NCBI RefSeq assembly: GCF_947331465.1
Contig: NZ_CAMZOK010000001.1
Location: forward strand, 1,178,001 to 1,242,000
Reading direction: 5' to 3'
DNA length: 64,000 nucleotides
From: Shimia sp. Alg240-R146
GTDB lineage: Bacteria > Pseudomonadota > Alphaproteobacteria > Rhodobacterales > Rhodobacteraceae
The notes beneath the pieces were generated by a model that did no database searches, was not told the DNA's origin, and saw only the letters and a program-made list of their open reading frames with translations. How positions within the stretch are numbered: position 1 is the first letter of the stretch; every line of letters begins with the position of its first letter. Made by a program: the position numbers and the translations under genes. Below are positions 8,242 through 17,742 of this stretch, piece after piece.

Positions 8242-8784
8242 ATGAGCAGGATTGACGAGAGCAAAGAGTTTATCCCAGTGCGGATTGCGGTTTTGACGGT
8301 GAGTGATACGCGGTCTCTGGCCGAAGACCGGTCCGGGGACACGCTGGTGGCGCGGCTGGAAGCGGCGGGTCACACGCTCGCGGATCGCAAGATTGTTCAG
8401 GATGAGCGCGATGTGATTGCCGATCAACTGCGCGAATGGTGCGCATCTGATGCGGTGGACGTGATCATCTCGACCGGTGGCACGGGTCTGACGGGGCGCG
8501 ATGTGACCGTTGAGGCGCACCGCGACGTCTATGAAAAAGAAATCGAAGCCTTTGGCACCGTGTTCACCATGGTCAGCATGCAAAAGATCGGCACCAGTGC
8601 CGTGCAAAGCCGGGCCACCGGCGGCGTGGCGTTGGGCACCTATCTGTTTGCGTTGCCGGGCAGCACGGGGGCCTGCAAAGACGCTTGGGACGAAATTTTG
8701 AAGTGGCAGCTCGACTACCGTCACAAGCCCTGCAACTTTGTAGAGATCATGCCACGGCTTGACGAACACATGCGGCGCAAGTGA
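8242..8784 (+). CDS. moaB: Molybdenum cofactor biosynthesis protein MoaB
   Basis: A 180-residue MogA/MoaB-family protein that acts on molybdopterin (adenylylation step of molybdenum cofactor synthesis). It shows VRIAVLTVSDTRSLAEDRSGD at the N-terminus, IISTGGTGLTGRDVT near residue 74 and LFALPGSTGACKDAWDE near residue 135, the characteristic ligand-binding loops. It follows the phosphoesterase by six bases and is likely the third gene of that operon. About 140 bases of non-coding DNA follow it. Confidence 0.94.
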   Translation: MSRIDESKEFIPVRIAVLTVSDTRSLAEDRSGDTLVARLEAAGHTLADRKIVQDERDVIADQLREWCASDAVDVIISTGGTGLTGRDVTVEAHRDVYEKEIEAFGTVFTMVSMQKIGTSAVQSRATGGVALGTYLFALPGSTGACKDAWDEILKWQLDYRHKPCNFVEIMPRLDEHMRRK

Positions 8785-8924
8785 GCACGGCGACGGGCCG
8801 CAGTATTTTGCAACTTTTTTCGACGGATTGCGCGGGCAGCTGCGTATCACCCTAAGTTGCCTTGGCATTTGACCGTGTCAGGCGCATCATACGGACTGAG
8901 CATCGCAAGGGGAGACGACGCCAG

Positions 8925-10379
8925 ATGCGGTTTTTACGACAGAGCCTAACTGGGCTATTCCTGTTGTCTCTGACAGCGGGGCTTTTGTTATATGCGGGCA
9001 ACTTGGTGCGTGGCGCGGTGGAAGACCGCTTGTCGCGTGACAACGCCGGCCCGCCCGCCCGCGAACGGGTGTTTTCAGTAAATGTTGTCGAGGCGGCGCT
9101 GAGCAGCGAGGCGCCGGAATTGGTGGCGTTTGGTGAAGTGCTGTCGCGGCGGTCTTTGGAAATCCGCGCGTCGGCGTCCGGATCGATTGTGCAACTGGCA
9201 GAGAATTTCGAAGAAGGTGCGCGGGTGAATGCGGGGGAACTGTTGGTGCAGGTCGACCCGAGCCGCGCCCGCTTTGCGCTTGAGCGGCTGTCCAATGATT
9301 TGCTGGATGCCGAGGCGGAAGACCGTGATGCGGTGCGCACGCTGACCTTGGCGCAGGATGAGCTGGCGGCGGCAGAGGCCCAGCTGGCATTGCGCCAGAA
9401 AGCGTTTGACCGACAGCAAGATTTGCAAGCGCGCGGCGTTGGCACGGCATCGGCGGTGGAAACCGCCGAGTTGGCTTTGTCGTCCGCGCGGCAGTCCGTA
9501 TTGGGCAACAGGCGGGCCTTGGCGCAAGCTGAGGCAAGGATTGATCAGGCGGAGACGCGGATGAACCGCAACCGCATTGCCTTTGCCGAGGCTGAAAACG
9601 ATTTGGACGACACCATCATCCGTGCGGATTTCACGGGCACCTTGTCAAACGTGTCCGCGGTCGAGGGCGGTCTGGTGTCGATGAACGAGCGGCTTGCAAC
9701 ATTGATTGACCCGTTGTCGCTGGAAGTCGCCTTTCGGGTGTCCACACCACAATATGTCCGGCTTTTGGATGAGACAGACCAGTTGCATCAATCCGAGGTG
9801 ACGGTGTCGCTGGACGTGATGGGCACGGATTTGCAGGCAACCGGCGTGATCACCCGCGATGCGGCGGCGGTGGGAGAAGGACAGACCGGACGGGTTCTGT
9901 ATGCGCGTTTGGACGGGGCACGCGGTTTGAAACCGGGCGATTTTGTCACCGTGCGCGTAAAAGAGCCGGCGCTGGATCGCGTGGTGCGGCTTCCGGCGAT
10001 GGCGCTTGATGCAGCAGGCACCGTGCTGGTTGTTGGTGATGAGGACCGGTTGCAGTCCATTCAGGTCAATCTGGTGCGCCGTCAAGGCGACGAGGTTCTT
10101 GTCCGCGGCCGCGAACTTGAAGGGCAAAAGGTTGTCACGCGGCGCACACCTCTGTTGGGGGCAGGCATCAAAGTGAAGCCGATAGATGCGGCCAGTCCGA
10201 TGCCAGCGCAAGCCGAGACGGTTGAACTGAGCGACGAAGAACGTCTGAAGTTTGTGACGGCCATCGAGGCCAATGACCGCATTCCGGGCGACGTCAAAAA
10301 GCGCATGCTGAAGGCGCTTGACCAACCGCAGGTGCCTGCGCGGATGGTCGAGCGGTTGCGCGCCCGGATGGGGGGCTAA
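8925..10379 (+). CDS. RND efflux periplasmic adaptor (HlyD family)
   Basis: A 484-residue membrane fusion protein linking an inner-membrane RND pump to an outer-membrane channel. Start ATG 8925 is preferred over the longer TTG frame because GGGGAG lies ten bases upstream and the N-terminal anchor (LTGLFLLSLTAGLLLYAG) then falls at the usual place. Next come a lipoyl half-motif (RASASGSIVQLAENFEEGARVNAGELLVQVDP), a long alanine/glutamate-rich coiled-coil hairpin (about residues 110-230), the second lipoyl half (DFTGTLSNVSAVEGGLVSMNERLATL) and beta-barrel domains. The permease begins three bases after its stop. Confidence 0.92.
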   Translation: MRFLRQSLTGLFLLSLTAGLLLYAGNLVRGAVEDRLSRDNAGPPARERVFSVNVVEAALSSEAPELVAFGEVLSRRSLEIRASASGSIVQLAENFEEGARVNAGELLVQVDPSRARFALERLSNDLLDAEAEDRDAVRTLTLAQDELAAAEAQLALRQKAFDRQQDLQARGVGTASAVETAELALSSARQSVLGNRRALAQAEARIDQAETRMNRNRIAFAEAENDLDDTIIRADFTGTLSNVSAVEGGLVSMNERLATLIDPLSLEVAFRVSTPQYVRLLDETDQLHQSEVTVSLDVMGTDLQATGVITRDAAAVGEGQTGRVLYARLDGARGLKPGDFVTVRVKEPALDRVVRLPAMALDAAGTVLVVGDEDRLQSIQVNLVRRQGDEVLVRGRELEGQKVVTRRTPLLGAGIKVKPIDAASPMPAQAETVELSDEERLKFVTAIEANDRIPGDVKKRMLKALDQPQVPARMVERLRARMGG

Positions 10380-10382
10380 CGG

Positions 10383-13300
10383 ATGCGGGAGATCGGAGCG
10401 CGCGCCGGTGGCATCCTGAGCTATTTCACCCGTCACGCGACGGCTGCAAACCTGTTGCTGGTGGTGCTTATCCTGGCGGGAATTGCTGCTGTGCCCCGCA
10501 TGCGGGCGCAGTTTTTTCCGGATGTCATTGTTGAGACCGTCACGGTTTCGGTGAGATGGGATGGCGCGGGCGCGGAAGACGTTGATGCCGCCATTGTGCA
10601 GGTGATGGAGCCGGCGTTGCTGGCGGTGGAAGGCGTTGAAAGCACGGCGTCACGATCCACCGAAGGGTCCGCCCGGATCACGCTGGATTTTGAGCCCGGC
10701 TGGGATATGGCGCGTGCCACGGATGAGGTGCAGGTCGCTGTGGACACGGTGACGACCTTGCCGGAAGAGGCGGACGATCCGGTTGTGCGGCGCGGGGCTT
10801 GGCGGGATCGGGTCACGGATGTGGTGATCACCGGACCCGTTGGGATCGATCAGATCGCGCGATTTGCCGATGAATTTGTCGTGCGTCTGTTTGCCGAGGG
10901 TGTCACTCGTACAACTATTCGCGGGCTTGCCGAGCGCGAAACCGTGGTTGAAGTGTCTTCGGTGGACCTGATCACCCATGACATCACGTTGGCCCAGATT
11001 GCCGACGCCATCGCCCAAGAGGTCAACGCAGATCCCGCAGGCGATGTCACCGGCGCCGCGGCAAGGGTGCGCACCGGCGTGGAAAAGCGCGCGCCTGACG
11101 AGATTGCGGCCATTGCGCTGCGCTCCAACCCTGATGGCACAAAGCTGACGGTGGACGACGTGGCCACGATCCGCGTGGACGGTGTGGATCGCAACCGCAG
11201 CTATTACGTGGGCGAAGATCCGGCGATTTCTATTCGGGTGGATCGCACCAGTTCCGGTGACGCCATCACCATGCAAACCAAGGTCGAAGAGGCCGCCGCC
11301 GAGCTGCAGTCGACCTTGCCGCAAGGTGTTGAATTGCAGCTGATACGCACCCGCGCCGAGGCCATAACCGGCCGCTTGAACATTCTGGTGGACAATGGCG
11401 CGATGGGGTTGGTCCTTGTGGTGGTGCTGCTGTTTTTGTTTTTGAACGCACGCACGGCGTTCTGGGTGGCGGCGGGCATTCCGACCGCAATGCTGGCCGC
11501 TGTGGCGTTGATGTATCTGGCGGGGTTGACGATCAATATGATCTCGCTGTTTGGCCTGATCATTACGCTCGGCATTGTGGTGGACGACGCCATCGTGGTC
11601 GGCGAGCACGCTGACGCGCGCTCGCGGCGATTGAACGAACCACCGTTGGTGGCGGCGGAAAATGCTGCGCAACGCATGGCGATGCCGGTGTTTTCTTCTA
11701 CCTTGACCACGATCATCGCGTTTTTTGGCCTGACTGTGATTTCCGGCAGGTTTGGTGAATTGATTGCCGACATTCCGTTTACGGTTGTCGTTGTCCTCGC
11801 TGCGTCGCTGGTGGAATGTTTTCTGATCCTGCCACACCATATGGCACACGCTTTGAAACACACCGCCAAGGAGCATTGGTACGACGTGCCCAGCCGTATC
11901 GTGAATCGCGGGTTCCGTTGGGTGCGAGACACGCTGTTCCGCCCATTTATCCGATTTGTGGTCTGGGCGAGGTATCCGGTGGTTGCGTTGGCCATTGTGG
12001 TTTTGGCCGCGCAGGCGGCGCTGTTTATCAATGGGGACGTCAAATGGCGGTTCTTCAACGCGCCAGAGCGTGGCTCGGTGACCGGCAATTTCGCGATGTT
12101 GCCCACGGCCACGCGTGAAGACAGTCTGCAAATGATGCGCGAAATGCAGCGCGCCACCGAAGAGTTGGGGCGCGAATACGAAGAGCGACACGGGCGCAAC
12201 CCGCTGGACTATGTGATCGCGGAGATCGGCGGCAACGCGGGGCGGACTTTGCCGGGGGCGGAATCGCTTGATCCGGACCTTTTGGGATCCATTTCGATCG
12301 AGCTGATTGATGCCGACCTGCGCCCCTATTCGAGCTTTGCCTTTGTCGGAGAACTGCAAGATCGTGTTGCGCGTCACCCGCTTGCGGAAACCGTGAGTTT
12401 TCGCGGTTGGCGGTCGGGCCCAGGCGGAGATTCGTTGGATGTAGAGTTTTTTGGCGCCGGCAGCGACACGCTCAAGGCCGCAAGCGAAGCGTTGAAGACA
12501 GCGTTGATTGATTTTGCCGAAGTCTCGGCCGTGGAAGACAATCTGAGTTATGACAAAGAAGAGATTATTCTAGATTTGACGCCACAGGGTCGAGCGCTTG
12601 GGTTCAATATCGATGCGTTGGGCCGCGTTCTGCGCCACCGCTTGAACGGCATTGAAGCAGCGACCTTTCCGGATGGACCGCGCAGCGCGGCGATCCGGGT
12701 GGAATTGCCGGAAGGCGAATTGACGGCGGATTTCCTCGAAGGCTCGCTGATGCGCACACCGCAGGGGGCCTATGTGCCGCTGGCGGATGTGGTGACGGTG
12801 CAAAGCCGAACAGGGTTTTCAACGGTGCGCCGAGAGAACGGCGTGCGGTTGATCAATGTCACCGGCGACATATCCGAAGACGATCCCGCGCGGGCAGAAT
12901 TCATCATGGCGCAACTGCGCGACGATATCCTGCCAACGATTGCCAGCGAAACGCAGATCGAATGGCGCCTGTCGGGGTTGGCTGAGCAGGAGGATGATTT
13001 TCTCAACGATGCGCGCACGGCGTTGATCCTGTGTCTGGCGGGGATTTACCTTGTGCTGGCATGGGTATTCTCTAGCTGGACAAGACCGGCGGTGGTCATG
13101 GCGATCATTCCATTCGGGCTGGTGGGCACCATTTACGGGCATCACATGCACGATGTGCCACTGAGCATGTTTACGGTGGTGGGCCTGTTGGGCATGACCG
13201 GCATCATCATCAACGACTCGATTGTTCTGGTCACCACGATTGATGATTACGCCCAGGATCGCGGACTTGTACCCTCGATCATTGATGGCGCGGCAGACCG

Positions 13301-13775
13301 TTTGAGGCCCGTGTTCCTGACCACCGCGACCACGGTTTTGGGGCTTGCACCACTTCTGTTTGAACGCTCTCAGCAGGCGCAGTTTCTCAAACCAACGGTG
13401 ATCACGCTGGTCTATGGTTTGGGATTTGGCATGGTGCTGGTGTTGCTGGTGGTGCCGGCGTTGCTTGCAATGCAGTCCGACATCGGGCGACAGGTGACTG
13501 CGGTGCGACGCGGTCTACAGGCTCCGGGGTTGCGGGGGATCGTGACCACAGCAGGTGTGGCCGTGGCTGGCTGGCTGGTGGCGACACTGGGCTGGATGGT
13601 GGTCTTTGGCGAGGTCTTGCCCGCGCTTGTGAATGTGGTGCCGGTTCTGGCCACAGTCAGCGGGCCGTTTGCGGCGCTGGGTGTATTTGTGGCGGGGGCC
13701 TTTGCGGTGACAGCGCTGGCATTCGCGTTTGGCGCGCTTGGCATTGCGTTGCGCCGTCGATCCGCCTCAGCCTGA
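10383..13775 (+). CDS. RND efflux permease (AcrB/HAE1-type), C-terminally extended
   Basis: A 1130-residue resistance-nodulation-division proton antiporter. Visible are the first membrane helix near residue 20, two large periplasmic porter halves, the helix bundle starting MGLVLVVVLLFLFLNARTAFWVA, the proton-relay LGIVVDDAIVVGEHADARS, and the second-half GMTGIIINDSIVLVTTIDD. RND pumps usually end after TM12 at about 1030-1050 residues; here roughly 100 extra residues contain two more hydrophobic segments (WLVATLGWMVVFG and AALGVFVAGAFAVTALAFAF). Substrates unknown; drugs, metals or lipids are possible. No outer-membrane channel gene is adjacent. Confidence 0.92.
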   Translation: MREIGARAGGILSYFTRHATAANLLLVVLILAGIAAVPRMRAQFFPDVIVETVTVSVRWDGAGAEDVDAAIVQVMEPALLAVEGVESTASRSTEGSARITLDFEPGWDMARATDEVQVAVDTVTTLPEEADDPVVRRGAWRDRVTDVVITGPVGIDQIARFADEFVVRLFAEGVTRTTIRGLAERETVVEVSSVDLITHDITLAQIADAIAQEVNADPAGDVTGAAARVRTGVEKRAPDEIAAIALRSNPDGTKLTVDDVATIRVDGVDRNRSYYVGEDPAISIRVDRTSSGDAITMQTKVEEAAAELQSTLPQGVELQLIRTRAEAITGRLNILVDNGAMGLVLVVVLLFLFLNARTAFWVAAGIPTAMLAAVALMYLAGLTINMISLFGLIITLGIVVDDAIVVGEHADARSRRLNEPPLVAAENAAQRMAMPVFSSTLTTIIAFFGLTVISGRFGELIADIPFTVVVVLAASLVECFLILPHHMAHALKHTAKEHWYDVPSRIVNRGFRWVRDTLFRPFIRFVVWARYPVVALAIVVLAAQAALFINGDVKWRFFNAPERGSVTGNFAMLPTATREDSLQMMREMQRATEELGREYEERHGRNPLDYVIAEIGGNAGRTLPGAESLDPDLLGSISIELIDADLRPYSSFAFVGELQDRVARHPLAETVSFRGWRSGPGGDSLDVEFFGAGSDTLKAASEALKTALIDFAEVSAVEDNLSYDKEEIILDLTPQGRALGFNIDALGRVLRHRLNGIEAATFPDGPRSAAIRVELPEGELTADFLEGSLMRTPQGAYVPLADVVTVQSRTGFSTVRRENGVRLINVTGDISEDDPARAEFIMAQLRDDILPTIASETQIEWRLSGLAEQEDDFLNDARTALILCLAGIYLVLAWVFSSWTRPAVVMAIIPFGLVGTIYGHHMHDVPLSMFTVVGLLGMTGIIINDSIVLVTTIDDYAQDRGLVPSIIDGAADRLRPVFLTTATTVLGLAPLLFERSQQAQFLKPTVITLVYGLGFGMVLVLLVVPALLAMQSDIGRQVTAVRRGLQAPGLRGIVTTAGVAVAGWLVATLGWMVVFGEVLPALVNVVPVLATVSGPFAALGVFVAGAFAVTALAFAFGALGIALRRRSASA

Positions 13776-14567
13776 GCAGCCGCGAATGTCGACGGCGTGC
13801 GCCGCACCCAAAACGGTAAACCGCAGGCCGGAACGGTCCAGAATGAACGGCGTTTCGTCCACATGCATCATCTCGGTTTCCGCAATCAGCGTGTTGCCTT
13901 GACGTGTTGTGGTCGCTTCGGCCACCCAGATATGGGGATCACCGGCCTCGATCACGGCCACTTCGCGGCCGCCCGCATGCGGCATTTGGATTGTCGCCCG
14001 AAGGCGCAGCCCGTCCGCGGTTGGGCTGACACGGCAGGTCACCGTGCCGACATGTGCGTCTTTTTGTGACAATGGCTGGTCATTCAAAGCGGCAGCGATG
14101 CGGCCGTCAGGTTTGCCAACGGGTGGCAATTCGGCCTTGATCCGCAGCGTTTGAGGCACGCAGATGTCGCGGCAAACGCCAATCTCCAACTGGGCTTTCA
14201 GCGTCATTGTCTTACCGGGATTTTGCGGGGCAATCTTCACGGGCAGAATGACTTCCTGACTATAGCCGACAGACCGCATGCCGTTCTGGTCGAAGACTTC
14301 AGGCGTCGGCCAGCTGAGCTCAACGTCATCCATATTGCGGGAGCCGCGCCACGTGATGCGCGGCGGGATGCCTGCGTCACCGGGCGCGCGCCAGTAGGTT
14401 TTCCAGCCTGGATTGAGCGAGATCTTGAGAGCCGCGGTGTGGGTGCCATCCGCGTTGCGCCAACCCTGCAAAACCTCAGCTTGCACAACCTGATCATAGG
14501 ATTGTGCCAGCGATTGCGTGGCCATGAAACAAAGGGAAACGGCGGTCATGAGGGTGGTGCGTATCAT
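13767..14567 (-). CDS. Secreted DsbD N-terminal-domain-like protein
   Basis: A 266-residue exported protein, starting at ATG 14567 so that the signal peptide MIRTTLMTAVSLCFMATQSLA is N-terminal. The mature part has the immunoglobulin-like DsbD alpha-domain pattern: LNPGWKTYWRAPGDAG, ITWRGS, VGYSQEVILPV and the cysteine pair in GVCRDICVP that would accept electrons from a membrane thiol reductase. No membrane DsbD core is fused or adjacent. It converges on the RND permease, overlapping its end by nine bases. Likely periplasmic thiol chemistry, possibly copper or cytochrome maturation related. Confidence 0.8.
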   Translation of the reverse strand: MIRTTLMTAVSLCFMATQSLAQSYDQVVQAEVLQGWRNADGTHTAALKISLNPGWKTYWRAPGDAGIPPRITWRGSRNMDDVELSWPTPEVFDQNGMRSVGYSQEVILPVKIAPQNPGKTMTLKAQLEIGVCRDICVPQTLRIKAELPPVGKPDGRIAAALNDQPLSQKDAHVGTVTCRVSPTADGLRLRATIQMPHAGGREVAVIEAGDPHIWVAEATTTRQGNTLIAETEMMHVDETPFILDRSGLRFTVLGAAHAVDIRGCSG

Positions 14568-14731
14568 GCTACAGACATGGGACACTTGCTGATCAATGCC
14601 AATACACAATCGGGCGAGAATTGACACAGGTTCTGAAACAAAGCGGGCTTACGTGAGTGGTGGCTCTTGCGTGGAGGACGCTCGCGCCACATGTTGGAAA
14701 GAACAGAAGTCAGCAGACGAAGGGGCCATCG

Positions 14732-15316
14732 GTGCAGGACGAAACAGAAACCACAGACAGTCTTGATCTGACCGGACGCTTGTTGATCGCGATGCCGGGA
14801 ATGGGTGACCCGCGATTTGCCCATTCGGTGGTGTTTCTCTGTGCCCACTCAAAAGACGGCGCCATGGGGTTGATCGTGAACAAGGCGATTGATGGCATGC
14901 GCTTGTCTGCGTTGCTGGATCAGCTGTCGATCACGCTTGCGCGCCCCGAGTTGGACAGCGATCTCTACTTTGGCGGACCCGTGGAAACTGGCCGTGGTTT
15001 TGTGTTGCATACACCGGACTATGTGTCCGATCTCAACACTCTGATGGTCAGTGACGACTTTTCAATGACCGCAACGCAGGATGTGCTGGAAGCGATTTCC
15101 GTCGGCGCAGGACCAACGCGTTCGTTTATGGCGCTTGGATATGCCGGTTGGGGGGCAGGCCAGCTCGAGCGAGAAATCGCGGACAATGGCTGGCTGACGT
15201 GTGATGCGCCGGTGGATCTGGTGTTTGACATGCCAAATGGTGACAAATGGGCGGCGGCTCTCAAGACGCTGGGAGTGGATCCGGTGAGCCTTTCGGCCGC
15301 CGCAGGCCGGGCCTGA
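14732..15316 (+). CDS. YqgE/AlgH family protein
   Basis: A 194-residue UPF0301 (AlgH) protein. Start GTG 14732 has GAAGGGG upstream and gives the normal family length; the frame also extends to 14657. The family core is clear: LTGRLLIAMPGMGDPRFAHSVVFLCAHSKDGAMGLIVNK, then YFGGPVETGRGFVLHT and FMALGYAGWGAGQLEREI. Cytoplasmic; in other bacteria AlgH influences alginate or transcription, but the biochemical role is unsettled. Divergent from the DsbD-like gene. Confidence 0.88.
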   Translation: MQDETETTDSLDLTGRLLIAMPGMGDPRFAHSVVFLCAHSKDGAMGLIVNKAIDGMRLSALLDQLSITLARPELDSDLYFGGPVETGRGFVLHTPDYVSDLNTLMVSDDFSMTATQDVLEAISVGAGPTRSFMALGYAGWGAGQLEREIADNGWLTCDAPVDLVFDMPNGDKWAAALKTLGVDPVSLSAAAGRA

Positions 15317-15551
15317 GCAACAGCGCCGCACCGGATCAGCGCCATGCCCGGAACGCTCGGCGCAAGCCGCGGCTTCTTTCTGGCCAAAAATACCCAAAAT
15401 CCAACAGGTGCAGGGTTTCGCATCGGCAGACATGGGGTATTATACAGCTGCTGCAAATGCGGCTTCGCTTTTTTGCCGAAACCCTCATTGGGTTCGGGTG
15501 AATCACTTGACGCTCCCCGCAAACAGGCCTAAAGACGCGAAACGAAATTCC

Positions 15552-15602
15552 GGGCGCGGCCTTGGCGGCGCCCATTTGCTTTGACGGGGTCGTTATCCCC
15601 GT
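15552..15602 (+). other. Two hairpins in the AlgH-rpmB gap
   Basis: The 310-base gap 15317-15626 shows no convincing gene. It holds a strong GC hairpin (GGGCGC at 15552 paired with GCGCCC ending 15573, then ATTTGCTTT), which could terminate AlgH transcription, and a second stem (ACGGGG at 15584, CCCCGT ending 15602) inside the leader just ahead of rpmB. The second could be a site for autogenous control; that is speculation. Confidence 0.4.
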
Positions 15603-15626
15603 AGACCGTAAAACGAGGATGAGCCC

Positions 15627-15917
15627 ATGTCGCGCCGCTGCGAATTGACCGGAAAAGGCCCGATGACGGGCAACAATGTTAGCCACGCCAAAAACCGCAC
15701 CCGTCGCCGGTTTTTGCCAAACCTGAACGACGTGACCCTGCAGTCCGAGACCCTCGGCCGTGGCGTAAAACTGCGCATTTCTGCTGCAGCGCTGCGCACA
15801 GTGGATCACCGTGGCGGTCTGGACGCGTTTCTGGCAAAAGCCAAAGACAGCGAGCTGTCCGACACCGCGCTGAAAGTCAAAAAAGACATCGTCAAAGCCC
15901 AGGCCGCAAACGCCTAA
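15627..15917 (+). CDS. rpmB: 50S ribosomal protein L28
   Basis: A 96-residue basic ribosomal protein with the L28 signature [29 protein letters not shown] and the central [27 protein letters not shown] precedes the ATG. It is monocistronic, ending at a clean intrinsic terminator 24 bases after the stop. Length fits the alphaproteobacterial form. Confidence 0.97.
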   Translation: MSRRCELTGKGPMTGNNVSHAKNRTRRRFLPNLNDVTLQSETLGRGVKLRISAAALRTVDHRGGLDAFLAKAKDSELSDTALKVKKDIVKAQAANA

Positions 15918-15940
15918 TCCCTTTGAACGTCTAAAGTTTT

Positions 15941-15976
15941 AGCGGCCTCGCCATATTTGGTGGGGCCGCTTTCTTT
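15941..15976 (+). terminator. Intrinsic terminator of rpmB
   Basis: AGCGGCC at 15941 pairs with GGCCGCT ending at 15970, with a loop containing CCATATTTGG, followed by TTCTTTT. Confidence 0.85.
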
Positions 15977-16017
15977 TGTCACGTTGCTCCCGACATCAGC
16001 GCGTGTATACCAGACGG

Positions 16018-16368
16018 ATGACTGATCGCTTACGCATGATGCTTTCGTGGCTCACCGTGCTGGCCCTCGTGTTGACGGGCCATGCCATGGCGGTCGCACG
16101 GGGTATGCCGGGCGCTGCGGGCTATGCGGAATATTGCATAAACGACATGGCCGTTATGGTTGCCGTGGATGCCGACGGCAATCCAACAGGCGAGAGCCAT
16201 ATCTGTCCCGATGTCAGCCTGTCTTTGTTGAATATGGTGTGGCCGGAGGAGCCGATTGTTTTGGTGCCGGCGCAACAGATGCGCAAAGCCACTGCAGCCG
16301 ACCCTGCGTTTGTTGAAGTGATTCGACATATAAAGGCCACGGCGCGTGCCCCGCCTGTCCGGACTTAA
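16018..16368 (+). CDS. Small exported protein upstream of a copper chaperone
   Basis: A 116-residue protein starting at ATG 16018 with a signal peptide (MMLSWLTVLALVLTGHAMA). The mature part contains two widely spaced cysteines (AEYCINDMAV and ESHICPDVSL) and a hydrophobic stretch after them. The arrangement recalls short DUF2946-like exported proteins found near copper genes, and the next gene is a periplasmic copper chaperone 48 bases away. A role in copper handling is an inference from context; the family is not firmly recognised. Confidence 0.6.
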   Translation: MTDRLRMMLSWLTVLALVLTGHAMAVARGMPGAAGYAEYCINDMAVMVAVDADGNPTGESHICPDVSLSLLNMVWPEEPIVLVPAQQMRKATAADPAFVEVIRHIKATARAPPVRT

Positions 16369-16416
16369 GACCCATCGTTTTTCTTAAGACCCACAAATTG
16401 GACAGGAGACACAAAG

Positions 16417-16902
16417 ATGTCCTTGAAAGTAATCACCCGCGCGGCGCTTGCCGCAACCGTTATTGCAGCTGCTGGTCCTGCACTGGCTGAGATCAAAATC
16501 GAAGACGCTTACGCCCGCGTTTCGACCCCGATGTCGAAATCTGCTGCTGCCTTTATGATCATCGGCAATGATGGTGACACGGCGGACCGTTTGGTCGATG
16601 TCATCTCCGGCATCTCCAAGCGCACAGAACTGCACACCCATAAAGACGACGGTAACGGCAATATGTCGATGGTGCACGTCGAGGAGGGGTTTGAAGTCCC
16701 CGCGGGCGGCGAGCATGTGTTGATGCGTGGCGGAGATCACGTGATGTTCATGGGACTCGGCAATGGTCTCGCACATGGCGACGTGGTGCCGCTGACTCTG
16801 GTGTTTGAGAAGGCCGGTGAAATCTCGATCGAGGTGACCGTGGATCTTGAGCGCAAGCCAGAGCATGGCAAGATGATGAAACATGGCCACAAAGACCACT
16901 AG
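16417..16902 (+). CDS. Periplasmic copper chaperone PCu(A)C
   Basis: A 161-residue exported Cu(I) chaperone that delivers copper to cytochrome oxidase. After the signal peptide (about residues 1-24, ending GPALA) it shows the family binding layout H-x-Met-rich: ELHTHKDDGNGNMSM, then a run to GGDHVMFMGL, supplying His and Met ligands. The C-terminus is unusually His/Met-rich (MMKHGHKDH), a likely extra copper site. A terminator-like hairpin follows. Confidence 0.9.
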   Translation: MSLKVITRAALAATVIAAAGPALAEIKIEDAYARVSTPMSKSAAAFMIIGNDGDTADRLVDVISGISKRTELHTHKDDGNGNMSMVHVEEGFEVPAGGEHVLMRGGDHVMFMGLGNGLAHGDVVPLTLVFEKAGEISIEVTVDLERKPEHGKMMKHGHKDH

Positions 16903-16924
16903 GGCTTCGTGACATGCCGTATGG

Positions 16925-16955
16925 GGGTCGTCCTTTCGGGGGCGGCCCTATTTTT
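16925..16955 (+). terminator. Intrinsic terminator of the copper chaperone gene
   Basis: GGGTCGTCC at 16925 pairs with GGGCGGCCC ending 16948 (two G-U pairs), followed by TATTTTT. It abuts the convergent sirtuin gene's stop. Confidence 0.75.
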
Positions 16956-17652
16956 GTGCGCGGGCCAATTCGTCGGCGACCCATTGCGGCACGACCTCTG
17001 TGGCGGGGCCAAAACGGGTCTCGGCAAAGCGGGATACGCCAGCAGAGGGGTCCAGATTAAGCTCAACAGTATGAGCGCCAAAGTGATCCGCTTCGGCCAC
17101 GAAATTGGCGGCAGGATAGACCTCGCCGGAGGTGCCGATAGAAACAAAGACGTCGGCCTGCGACAGCGCCTCGCTGATGACATCCATGCCATAAGGAATT
17201 TCACCAAACCAGACGACATCCGGGCGTGTGGCCTGTTGCTTACAGCGCGGGCAGGGGTCGGTGACCGACATAACCGCAGGCGCCGGCCAGCGGTGTTCAC
17301 ACGCATTGCATAGCGCACTGTCCAAGGCGCCGTGCATGTGCAGCACATTGCGGTTCCCGGCCGCCTCATGCAGTCCGTCAACGTTCTGGGTCACAATGAG
17401 TACCTCCCCCTGCAAATCGACCTCAAGTCGGGCAAGGGCCGCGTGGGCCGCATTGGGGCTCGCCGCGGCGGCATTGGCGCGGCGGGCGTTGTAAAAGTCC
17501 ATCACCAACTCGGGATTGCGGGCGAAGCCTTCGGGGGTTGCGACGTCGTTAAGGTCATATTTGGTCCAGAGGCCATCGACGTCGCGAAAGGTGCCAAGCC
17601 CGCTCTCGGCGCTGATGCCGGCTCCTGTGAGGATCACGATTTTTGGGGTCAT
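16948..17652 (-). CDS. cobB: NAD-dependent protein deacylase (sirtuin CobB)
   Basis: A 234-residue sirtuin removing acyl groups from lysines at the expense of NAD. NAD-binding GAGISAESGLGTFRD, the YNARR tyrosine-arginine pair of the desuccinylase-type (class III) subgroup, TQNVDGLHEAAG, catalytic His in VLHMHGAL, and two zinc CxxC pairs (LCNAC and CPRC) are all present. The C-terminal GTSGEVYPAA and LNLD segments close the NAD site. Cytosolic. Its start has GGAG upstream. Confidence 0.94.
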   Translation of the reverse strand: MTPKIVILTGAGISAESGLGTFRDVDGLWTKYDLNDVATPEGFARNPELVMDFYNARRANAAAASPNAAHAALARLEVDLQGEVLIVTQNVDGLHEAAGNRNVLHMHGALDSALCNACEHRWPAPAVMSVTDPCPRCKQQATRPDVVWFGEIPYGMDVISEALSQADVFVSIGTSGEVYPAANFVAEADHFGAHTVELNLDPSAGVSRFAETRFGPATEVVPQWVADELARAQK

Positions 17653-17742
17653 TTACAGGCTCCGGGTTGGAAGGGTTTGAGCATTTGAAGACAGGCGCGT
17701 AGCATTCTGAAACAGCTTTTGAGCAGAATATGTGAGATTACA

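Noticed and set aside
10650..12377. A 575-codon minus-strand frame opposite the RND permease
   Set aside because: Shadow of the permease coding frame; no recognisable domain or ribosome site.
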